Shown here: positions 1-7,261 of the stretch, one piece after another
How the letters are laid out: every line of letters begins with the position of its first letter
Position numbering within the stretch: position 1 is the stretch's first letter
DNA from: CAILZL01 sp049840395
Lineage (GTDB): Bacteria; Pseudomonadota; Gammaproteobacteria; Steroidobacterales; Steroidobacteraceae
DNA: 64,000 nt
NCBI GenBank assembly: GCA_049840395.1
Contig: JASGLD010000001.1
Span: 62,001 to 126,000, forward strand
Reading direction: 5' to 3'
The notes under the pieces: model-generated
Databases searched by the model: none
Seen by the model: only the letters and a program-made list of their open reading frames with translations
Told to the model about the DNA's origin: nothing
Translations under genes and position numbers: made by a program

Positions 1-225
1 GCCTGGGTTAAAGCGCCGAACAATATTGTAGTGGGCGATATAGATGCCTCCGGCTCGATGTCGCACGGCGGCTTTGACGATGATGAGGCGACAGTAAAAG
101 GAACGCTGGCGAGAATTCTAAAGCTGCCGGCCAAAGCGGCTCTGCAGGCACAGGCAATCGATTTCAAGACCGGACGTTCGCATTTGCAAGATTGCCGCCA
201 GCGTTTGGATGCAGTCCGACGGTGA
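1..225 (+). CDS. C-terminal fragment of an unidentified protein (truncated by window edge)
   Basis: The frame is open from base 1 to a TGA at 223-225 and gives 74 residues. A GTG at position 31 is unlikely to be the true start because the frame is open before it. A hydrophobic strand is followed by DASGSM, which fits the DxSxS metal-site pattern of von Willebrand A domains. Only about 55 residues follow, too few for a complete vWA fold, so the match may be chance. The next gene starts 61 bases downstream on the same strand, so this is probably the upstream member of the same operon. Function unknown. Confidence 0.5.
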   Translation, partial: AWVKAPNNIVVGDIDASGSMSHGGFDDDEATVKGTLARILKLPAKAALQAQAIDFKTGRSHLQDCRQRLDAVRR

Positions 226-286
226 CTTTGCCGTTTCGCTTTTTTCGAACGGCGCCAGCGGTATCGTGAATTTGAAGGACGCGCAC

Positions 287-1135
287 ATGCCAGAAGAGTT
301 GCTTCCCTGTCCAACATGCGCACAGCCGATGGCGGCGAATGCAATTTGGTGCGGCAACTGCAAGTTGTATCAACGACGGCAGGGCGCCGCCGCCGCTCAA
401 ACCAAACAATGCCCTCACTGCGGCGGATGGGTTCCTGTTGCGGCGAACTATTGTGTTCAATGCGAGAAGGGCTTGGGTCCGATCAATCGCAAACTGAGCT
501 GGATTCAGTTGCCCGTGGCTGGCCTCAGTGCACTGACCGCCCTGCTCGCAACCCTGGGTCTGTGGATGTCGAATTTGGTGGGGTACCTTAATCAAGACTC
601 TACAACGGAAGTCACATTCAGTAGCGCAGAGTATGCAAATAAGATCGATTTGATGGTTTCGAAGACCGGCAGCAGACACGCCTACATCACGGATATCTTT
701 TTACTCGCAAGAGCAACGGATAATAAAGATGCCACTGCGCCACTGTGTGTCGACACGAATCAGCAGCCACTCATCAATGTTAGAAGTTGCGACAAACAGA
801 CCGCGAGCGACATCTGTGTGAAGTTTCCGCTCAAAGTTGCGGATCGCAGCGGCGATGTAATCAAGGATGAAGTGACCTACCTCAGGGCGTCGGTGGACGC
901 GGTCGACACCATTTCGCAGATCAAATTGGAATCCAAATGTGAGTTGCCGTTGCCGTATCAAACCGAAGAAGAACTGGTCAGGGACATACTGAAGCGCCGA
1001 AGCATCGCTGCCGTTTGTGATGTCTATTACTCGCTCAGAGAATCCGATGAGCAATCTTTCTCGATGCGCAAGATCAATGGCGCTTCGGTGGCTGATTGCG
1101 GTGCCTTGTTGTTTCAGAAAGGGAACCAGCCATGA
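287..1135 (+). CDS. Double zinc-ribbon single-pass membrane protein
   Basis: 282 residues. The N-terminus carries four CxxC knuckles (C8/C11, C22/C25, C42/C45, C56/C59), the spacing of two consecutive zinc ribbons. One transmembrane helix follows at about residues 73-96, then a ~180-residue domain with several cysteines that I do not recognise. The expected topology is cytoplasmic ribbons with a periplasmic C-terminal domain. I chose the ATG at 287 because an AAGGA-type ribosome site lies about 8 bases upstream and the ribbon begins immediately. An in-frame ATG at 209 has no ribosome site and would overlap the preceding gene. The stop overlaps the next start by four bases (ATGA), implying translational coupling. 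The substrate or partner is unknown. Confidence 0.75.
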   Translation: MPEELLPCPTCAQPMAANAIWCGNCKLYQRRQGAAAAQTKQCPHCGGWVPVAANYCVQCEKGLGPINRKLSWIQLPVAGLSALTALLATLGLWMSNLVGYLNQDSTTEVTFSSAEYANKIDLMVSKTGSRHAYITDIFLLARATDNKDATAPLCVDTNQQPLINVRSCDKQTASDICVKFPLKVADRSGDVIKDEVTYLRASVDAVDTISQIKLESKCELPLPYQTEEELVRDILKRRSIAAVCDVYYSLRESDEQSFSMRKINGASVADCGALLFQKGNQP

Positions 1136-1938
1136 TCATTCGACTTCGATTCCTCGGTGCTTTCCTGCTGTTGGCGTGCAGTAGCGCTTTCGCGTGCAGC
1201 GATGGCAAATTGCCGACGAAGATTGTGTTCAGCGACTCAGTAGACCAGGACATGAGTAAGCCAGACTTTACGGGAGAGCAGGTATGCCTGAATCTGAAAC
1301 AAGCGGATGACATGCTGAACCGAAAGCCCATCGGTGCAAAGGATGCGAATAGTTACTGGTCTATTCCGATCAATCTTGGCAAGCAGGAAGAGGTGCGGCA
1401 TATCTATTGGCCTGGCAGAGTCGATCTGCTTGCGCAATTTACGCGAGAGAGCGAGGGGCCGTATCCGGATGGCGCCGGCACGACTTGCGCCCTGGTAGGT
1501 TCGGTAAGTTTATTTAGAGCCACACGGCTGAAGCTTGCCTTCGATCATCTGGAGCCTGGCACTTTGCAGGAGCTGTATGTTTCAACCAGCGGCTTTGAAT
1601 ATCTGCCAAATGAACATCCTCCTACTATGTGTTTGAATATTGATAGTGCAATTAATCCGAAGGCGAATGAACAATTGCAATTCAAGGTTTCTAGGCGGCT
1701 ACAGGATGGCAAGTTGGTTTTTTTATTTCGAAACAATCGGGGGGCGAGAGAACAGGTTGTAGTGGACTTTGATGGTTTGATCAAAGCCGCAGAAGATTCG
1801 AAGATTAGAGAAGAGAGACGGCGCGCAGTACCCTCTGCCACCAGCATTGGCGCTCTCGCGAATAATTCTTTTAATGCCGGTGCACAGATAAAAGTTGAAG
1901 GCGGATACATATCCGTCACATACGTGGAGCCACAATGA
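1132..1938 (+). CDS. Secreted or lipoprotein of unknown function
   Basis: 268 residues starting at the ATG that overlaps the upstream stop. The N-terminus has a basic start, a hydrophobic core and LLLACSSAFAC. This could be read as a lipobox at the first Cys or a signal peptidase I site after AFA. No catalytic motif is recognised. The four-base overlaps on both sides (ATGA at 1132 and 1935) place it in the middle of a translationally coupled operon between the zinc-ribbon membrane protein and a putative outer-membrane protein. An envelope role is therefore likely, but it is inferred only from context. Confidence 0.65.
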   Translation: MIIRLRFLGAFLLLACSSAFACSDGKLPTKIVFSDSVDQDMSKPDFTGEQVCLNLKQADDMLNRKPIGAKDANSYWSIPINLGKQEEVRHIYWPGRVDLLAQFTRESEGPYPDGAGTTCALVGSVSLFRATRLKLAFDHLEPGTLQELYVSTSGFEYLPNEHPPTMCLNIDSAINPKANEQLQFKVSRRLQDGKLVFLFRNNRGAREQVVVDFDGLIKAAEDSKIREERRRAVPSATSIGALANNSFNAGAQIKVEGGYISVTYVEPQ

Positions 1939-2759
1939 ACGCGCTGGTCATCATGCGATTGGCTGCGATATTTTTATCTTTTGCAGTGGTTTGGCCGCTG
2001 GAACTCATGGCGACCGAAGAAGATATTTTCGACAGCGATACGTTTGTCGATCCCAGGGATTTCGGCACAGAGCTGCAGACGGCGGGCGCGCCTACCGCAA
2101 AAGGTAAATTCTCGTTTTCGGATGTGCAGGCGGGATATGTCAGGAACTATCAAGATCGCTCGCTGAATACACATGACAATGTCGATTTTCTAAGCATTGC
2201 CCACTACCGATACCTTTCAGCATGGCAGTTTAGCGGCAAGGTGACTGGCTTCGGTGAGGATTTCAGTGGAGTGCGCAGCTATCTTGCGATTGGGCGCTAC
2301 AAGTTGAGCGAAGATCCTTCCGGTGCAGATCCATTTGTCAGTCGTATGCAGTTAGGATTGACGGTTGACAGCTTCCAGCATCAAAAACCGGAATTCGAAG
2401 TTTCTGGAGACTTGTTTGTACAGGTGCCCGGGCTTTCAGCAAGTGTGGGTAGAGGCGGTATTGTTTACAGCTATCGGTTCAAGGAGGGGCCCAATATCTG
2501 GCGACTGCAATGGAAGTCTAGCTTCGATGTGCTGGCGCGTCAGTGGGGCGGGGCCAATCTGGCCTTCTGGGTTGGATACGAGAACCGGGACGATCACGGT
2601 CGCTTCACGCCAATCAAAAGCAAATTCACAATTGCTCGACGGATTGGACGTAAAACACAGCTGGATTTTGCAGTGGCGCCGACTTATCAATTCCAAAGCA
2701 GGGGGTTCGACGCAGGTATGTACTACGAAGCCTATGTGGGGATGCATCGGATTTTTTAA
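1935..2759 (+). CDS. Putative outer-membrane beta-barrel protein
   Basis: 274 residues. A signal sequence ends near residue 26 (ELMA). The rest has the alternating hydrophobic/aromatic strand pattern of a beta-barrel, with many Tyr/Phe/Trp at strand ends, and the chain ends in Phe after YVGMHRI, the usual C-terminal signature for BAM-inserted barrels. Layout and size vaguely recall BcsS-like barrels, but there is no cellulose synthase gene nearby, so I do not assign that name. It is the last gene of the coupled operon, with an ATGA overlap at its start. Confidence 0.6.
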   Translation: MNALVIMRLAAIFLSFAVVWPLELMATEEDIFDSDTFVDPRDFGTELQTAGAPTAKGKFSFSDVQAGYVRNYQDRSLNTHDNVDFLSIAHYRYLSAWQFSGKVTGFGEDFSGVRSYLAIGRYKLSEDPSGADPFVSRMQLGLTVDSFQHQKPEFEVSGDLFVQVPGLSASVGRGGIVYSYRFKEGPNIWRLQWKSSFDVLARQWGGANLAFWVGYENRDDHGRFTPIKSKFTIARRIGRKTQLDFAVAPTYQFQSRGFDAGMYYEAYVGMHRIF

Positions 2760-2967
2760 GCAATGATCTCGACTAAAGGCAGCGATCCGTGCGCTCAAGT
2801 TAGGGGCTGTTGCTGCGCATTGTGCTGGCGCCTGATGCAAGGGAGATCTATTCTTCTCCGGGGGAAATAATCATTGGAGCTGATGCGGTCGATCTGAGTC
2901 TCGACATAGATCGCGGCTCGCTCGAACCAGAATCAATTTGATATCGATCCATCTCCGGAGATAAAGA

Positions 2968-3774
2968 ATGTTTAATACTTCGAAGTGCGCGGCAATCGTC
3001 GCCTCGTGTCTCGCGCTGGTTACTCAATGGGCTGCGGCTGCAACGCCGGAAACTTATTACGCCTTTGTGTTCAACGGTCCCAATCCAGGTCAGGAGGCCG
3101 AATACAACCGTTGGTACAACGAAGAGCACGCGCCCGATGTGGTCTCGGTTCCGGGCTTCATGACGGCACAGCGTTTCAAGCTCAGTCCTGTACAGATGCG
3201 CGCCAATGCCGATGATAAAGCGCCACCGTACCTGGTGCTGTACAAAATCGTCACCGATGATCTGTCCGCCGTGTATGCCGAGGTCAATCGCCGTGCCGGC
3301 AATGGTCAGACGCGCATGAGTTCCACCATGGCGCGCGGTGGCGGTATGAACGTTACCTATCGTTTGACCACGCCTGAGAGGGCCGCTTCTAAGAAGAAAG
3401 GCGCGCAGACCTTCTATCACATCGTGTTTTCCGATTCGAAGCCCGGTGAAGAGGCGGCGCTCGATCAGTGGTATGTGAAGTCGCACGGCCCGGATATGAA
3501 TAAGCTGCCCGGCTCAATGGGTTATTGGTTCGGCACCTTGTCATCGGTGCAGATGACGCCCGAGACAAAATTTCAGGGCCACGCATCGGTGTTCCATATC
3601 GAAGCGAATGATATGACCGCCACTTCTGCAGCCTTTGCCAAGACGGTTGGTAGTATGGCTCCTGGTCCTGCCATGTCCAACGTTTGGGGTTACACCTATC
3701 AAGCGATTGGTCCTGAATTCTCTGGTGACACAATTCGCGCTGAGCGCGCTGCGGCGACGGCGGGCAAGAAATAG
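2968..3774 (+). CDS. Secreted tandem dimeric alpha/beta-barrel (EthD-like) protein
   Basis: 268 residues with a cleavable signal peptide (AAA near residue 25). Two similar halves follow. Each has a strand such as YYAFVFNGPNPG or YHIVFSDSKPG, a tryptophan-tyrosine motif (RWYNEEHAPDV in the first, QWYVKSHGPDM in the second) and an LPG/VPG turn. This pattern, W-Y-x-x-x-H-x-P/G-D, is typical of EthD/DUF4286-like ferredoxin-fold proteins. Such folds bind small hydrophobic molecules and sometimes haem or quinones. No enzyme activity can be assigned. The gene stands alone and ends at a strong intrinsic terminator. Confidence 0.6.
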   Translation: MFNTSKCAAIVASCLALVTQWAAAATPETYYAFVFNGPNPGQEAEYNRWYNEEHAPDVVSVPGFMTAQRFKLSPVQMRANADDKAPPYLVLYKIVTDDLSAVYAEVNRRAGNGQTRMSSTMARGGGMNVTYRLTTPERAASKKKGAQTFYHIVFSDSKPGEEAALDQWYVKSHGPDMNKLPGSMGYWFGTLSSVQMTPETKFQGHASVFHIEANDMTATSAAFAKTVGSMAPGPAMSNVWGYTYQAIGPEFSGDTIRAERAAATAGKK

Positions 3775-3783
3775 CAGACCTAT

Positions 3784-3821
3784 AAAGCCCTGCTCAAGAA
3801 TTAAATTGAGTGGGGCTTTTT
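3784..3821 (+). terminator. Rho-independent terminator
   Basis: AAAGCCC pairs with GGGCTTT and an inner CTCAA pairs with TTGAG around an AT loop. A T-run follows. It lies 10 bases after the stop of the EthD-like gene and insulates it from the next gene. Confidence 0.85.
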
Positions 3822-3871
3822 AGGATGAAACATTGCTATACCATGGAATGGTTTTCATGGAGGGAACCAGA

Positions 3872-4858
3872 ATGAAGAAAACCAAGAAGCGCTGGATTAT
3901 CCTGGGTGCCGCAGCGCTGTTCTGCATTGCTGTTTATCTGTTCAATGCCTCTTGGTGGGCGCCCAAGCCAGCCGGTAGTCCAATTCTGATCGCGCAACGC
4001 GGTATTGCCCAGGTCTACGATCAACGGCTGGTCAACGATTCAAGTTGCGTCGCACAGTTCATCCCGCTGCCTACCCACGATTACATTCCCAATACGCTGC
4101 CGTCGATGCGAGCTGCGTTCGATGCGGGTGCGGATGTAGTTGAAGTGGATATTTCTTCAGCAGCGGATGGTGAGTTTGTTGCCTGGCATGATGCCGGGTT
4201 GGAATGTCGAACCGAGGGTAAGGGCCCGGTCGGACGTCAAACACTTGGCGAGCTGCAGAAATTGGATGTCGGTTATGGCTATACGGCCGACGGCGGCAAG
4301 ACCTATCCCTTGCGTGGCAAGGGCGTTGGCATGATGCCCAGCCTTGGTGACATCCTTTCAGCCTTTCCAGGTAAACGATTTTTGCTGCAACTCAAGCCGG
4401 GTCCTCGGGATACGGGGCGACGCATGGTTGAGTATCTCGATGCGCGCAATGCTGATTGGAGCAAGCTATCTTTCTTCGGCCAAGACGGCTTTCTTGTTGA
4501 GATCAAGCGAGCTCATCCTGAAGTCTATGTATGGAGTCAGAAGACCGCGAGCCGATGCAGCATCGACTACTTACTGAAGGGCTGGACTGGACATGTCCCA
4601 ACGTCCTGTCGCAATGGCACGATCATGATCTCGCTTGCGCAGAGCTGGTTGGTCTGGGGTTGGCCCAATCGCTTCGCACAGCGAATGCAGGATAACCATG
4701 TTGCCATCCTTGCCATTGGTGGCATCGACGGGTTGAGCGGCAGTAGCTTCTGGCGCGTGGACTCGCAAGCTGATCTGACTCGAGCGCCTAAAGGTATTAC
4801 TGTGCAACTGTGGACAGATCACATCGAGGTCGTCGCGCCGTTGATGCGGGGTGAGTAG
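3872..4858 (+). CDS. Glycerophosphodiester phosphodiesterase-like membrane-anchored protein
   Basis: 328 residues. A basic N-terminus and one transmembrane anchor (about 8-24) precede a GDPD-type TIM barrel. Family hallmarks seen: an RG turn after the first strand (residues 43-44), NTLPSM, GADVVEVDI with the metal-ligand Glu and Asp, and the WHD motif with the second catalytic His. Two hallmark residues are changed: the His of the usual HRG is Gln42, and the Glu of ENT is Pro. The protein may be inactive, use another mechanism or act on an unusual substrate. The start at 3872 is supported by GGAGGG 7 bases upstream; earlier in-frame starts at 3833-3857 lack this. Confidence 0.8.
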   Translation: MKKTKKRWIILGAAALFCIAVYLFNASWWAPKPAGSPILIAQRGIAQVYDQRLVNDSSCVAQFIPLPTHDYIPNTLPSMRAAFDAGADVVEVDISSAADGEFVAWHDAGLECRTEGKGPVGRQTLGELQKLDVGYGYTADGGKTYPLRGKGVGMMPSLGDILSAFPGKRFLLQLKPGPRDTGRRMVEYLDARNADWSKLSFFGQDGFLVEIKRAHPEVYVWSQKTASRCSIDYLLKGWTGHVPTSCRNGTIMISLAQSWLVWGWPNRFAQRMQDNHVAILAIGGIDGLSGSSFWRVDSQADLTRAPKGITVQLWTDHIEVVAPLMRGE

Positions 4859-5176
4859 CTCACGCAAGACGCATGCTGATGTGTGCCGATGACGCAATGG
4901 TGCTGTTGTCCGCCCAGTGTTGAAATGAGCAGATGATCTGGGCTTCTCCCTAATCGGTTGCGCAAACCGAAAGAACTTGATTTGGGCGTCTTTGAGCGGC
5001 AGCTCCATCGTGCAGGACTTCTGGCGTCATCTCGATTTGCACATGCTGGATGCAACGCTTGAGCTGCCGCAGCGGCTTTGGTAGGTGTGCCGTTTATCTG
5101 TTGGTCTAAAGGCTAGCGCGATAACTGCGAATACGCGTACGGCATGTTAATGATGGGCATCCTCGCGCTACGACTA
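4859..5176. other. Intergenic region, no feature recognised
   Basis: 318 bases between two convergent genes. Open frames here are short or antisense, and I see no convincing terminator, RNA or repeat. Confidence 0.5.
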
Positions 5177-6754
5177 TTACTGTAATCCTGAGATAACAAT
5201 GCTTTCTGCCTGAGTGGGATAGCTGTTGACGGATGTCATCATTCCCGTTTCGGCATCAATGGAGAATACATATATCTTGCCGGGGTACGGCATGTCCAAC
5301 ACGTACACAAAATTGCCGGATGGATCGAATGCAATTTTGGAGGGAGAAACTCCACTTACCGTAGGCGCTGATGGTGTGGTTGCAGTGAGCGTTCCTGTGG
5401 CTGCATCAATGCCAAAAACGTTAATGCCTTTGTTAGTATCGGTGTATCCAACCATGAGGAACTTTCCAGTTGGGGAGATAGAGAATCCATTTCCTCCTGT
5501 TGCAAATGGCGAGTTTGGAATTGCCGACAGCTGCCCGGTGTTATTGTCTGATGCAAATACGCTGATACTGCCTGGTTCACTAGATACCGAACTGAACAGA
5601 TAAATATATTCGCCAGAGCGGTGTATCGCTAAAGGGGACAGGGTGTAGCCAGAATTATAAATGTTGTAGGGAACGCCAGCGACGGCACTTAGATTGCCTG
5701 TGGATGAGTCAACTGAATAAGCGGTCAACCACTGGGAGTAACTTACATCGACAGGAGCTCGCTTGTAAGTAGAGGTTGTATACCCAAAGTATAGAAAATT
5801 CCCCGCTTTGGAAAGCACGGGCTGCGTGGCGGAATTGCCATTGTAAATAACCGAGCTGGCAAGGATGAGAGCACCGGTTGCATCATCTACAGAAAATGTA
5901 TCGACCGCGCCAGCTCTGACGATATGCAAATAACGTCCATTCGAGGTGAAGGTCGCGCCTCCGTAACCAATAGATCCAGCAGGAGAAACCGAATACGGCG
6001 AACCCGGTGTGGCTGTGAACTGCCCGGTAACGGAATCGATTGAATATCCCCGCACCTGGCTACCATTGATGGCGTATGCGAATTTCTTAGACGGATGAAA
6101 TACTAATTCGTCTGGGGGCCAATAATCGCCGGCCGAATAGGGTGATCCGGACACCTCGGTCAAACCGCCTGTATTGCTGTCGATTGCAAGCACTGACACT
6201 GTTGGGTTGGTTCCATACATTCCACTATGTGAGAGGTAATGCCCTCCTTTGAGAACATACAAAAATGAAGCATTGGCGTACGCGGCTACTAATTGCTCAT
6301 CGATCCTAAATGAAAATGGCGCCTGACTCAGTGCGCCGGTTGAAGCGTCGATGCTATAAATATCAATGGCGCCATAATGCTCCACAGCGAACAAAAATTT
6401 TCCGGTTGCGGTCCGGCACTTGATCTCGATATTGGTTACAGCCGCGTTGTTGATCTTTCCATTGTTATTGACCAAGTCACAGAGCTGCGCTGGCTCGGCT
6501 ACTGGTTGACTCTTGACTGTTACGTTGTAAGCGGTGCCGTTGGCAATTTGCGTGGCGAAAGTTGCTGCGCCGTTGCTGGAGATGGCGAGGTCACTTGAGC
6601 CATTGTTTTGCAGAACCAGTCCCGTGCCGGTCAATCCGGACACCGTAACGCTGACTGAGTACATTGCCGGGGCGCTGCTCGAGGATTCGTTGCCGTCGCC
6701 GCATGCTGCTAGGAGTCCGATCGGGAGCAGCCATAAGCCTTTTGCGATATTCAT
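5177..6754 (-). CDS. Lipoprotein with lactonase-type beta-propeller
   Basis: 525 residues. The signal ends in a lipobox (LLAAC) followed by GDGNESSSS, so a lipid-anchored envelope protein. Residues about 32-113 form one copy of the ~82-residue module also seen five times in the 7262 gene and once in the 48333 gene (VSGLTGTGLVLQNNG ... YNVTVKSQP). The remainder is a propeller of repeated blades of the form Y-S-I-D-x-x-T-G-x-L-x-x-x-x-x-S-P-Y, characteristic of the 6-phosphogluconolactonase/YVTN-like family. In this family many members are non-enzymatic binding scaffolds. It is transcribed alone and divergently from the Kelch lipoprotein. Confidence 0.75.
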   Translation of the reverse strand: MNIAKGLWLLPIGLLAACGDGNESSSSAPAMYSVSVTVSGLTGTGLVLQNNGSSDLAISSNGAATFATQIANGTAYNVTVKSQPVAEPAQLCDLVNNNGKINNAAVTNIEIKCRTATGKFLFAVEHYGAIDIYSIDASTGALSQAPFSFRIDEQLVAAYANASFLYVLKGGHYLSHSGMYGTNPTVSVLAIDSNTGGLTEVSGSPYSAGDYWPPDELVFHPSKKFAYAINGSQVRGYSIDSVTGQFTATPGSPYSVSPAGSIGYGGATFTSNGRYLHIVRAGAVDTFSVDDATGALILASSVIYNGNSATQPVLSKAGNFLYFGYTTSTYKRAPVDVSYSQWLTAYSVDSSTGNLSAVAGVPYNIYNSGYTLSPLAIHRSGEYIYLFSSVSSEPGSISVFASDNNTGQLSAIPNSPFATGGNGFSISPTGKFLMVGYTDTNKGINVFGIDAATGTLTATTPSAPTVSGVSPSKIAFDPSGNFVYVLDMPYPGKIYVFSIDAETGMMTSVNSYPTQAESIVISGLQ

Positions 6755-7261
6755 TCCTGATTTCCGTTCTTGGCATAACGCTAGATATTGCCGTTCCTAG
6801 TCCCTACTTACCAGCTTATCTATGCGTGGATGAGATGTCACGAGGAAATGTTAAGAGGTTGAGGGCGCTGCTATGTGCATTGAGTTGGTTTGCGTAAAGC
6901 GCGCGATTTTCTACGCCGAATGCATCAGGAAATGTTATCGAATGCAAGCAGCGGATTGCACAGAGGCTGCTTCATTATCATCCTTACAAAAAAAGCTGCA
7001 TCTAGCATGATGAATGATTGGTGCAACTTACGGCTAAGCTAAAAAGGCCGTTCATCTGCGTGCCCTTTCCTGGCTTGATCTTATCGTCGTGTGGTGTATG
7101 GATGCCTTCGGTGAAGTGGCTGCGACTATGAAGGCTGAACAGGTGGTGGTCCGCACTAGATAACTATCTACGCCATCTGCAGCAACTGAGACGCGCTATG
7201 ACAAATCCTGCGTCATCCTAATATAGGTTAGCGTTCCGAATAACTCCTAGTCTCGGTCGCT
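6755..7261. other. Divergent intergenic region
   Basis: 507 bases between two divergent lipoprotein genes. It must hold promoters for both, but I could not identify clear -35/-10 pairs, operators or RNA structures. Confidence 0.5.

Noticed and set aside
1..225. Complete von Willebrand A domain gene
   Set aside because: Only the DxSxS-like motif is present; the rest of the fold does not fit in the ~55 residues that follow.
2848..3486. 212-codon minus-strand frame
   Set aside because: Opposite the EthD-like gene, which has duplicated domains, a signal peptide and a terminator.
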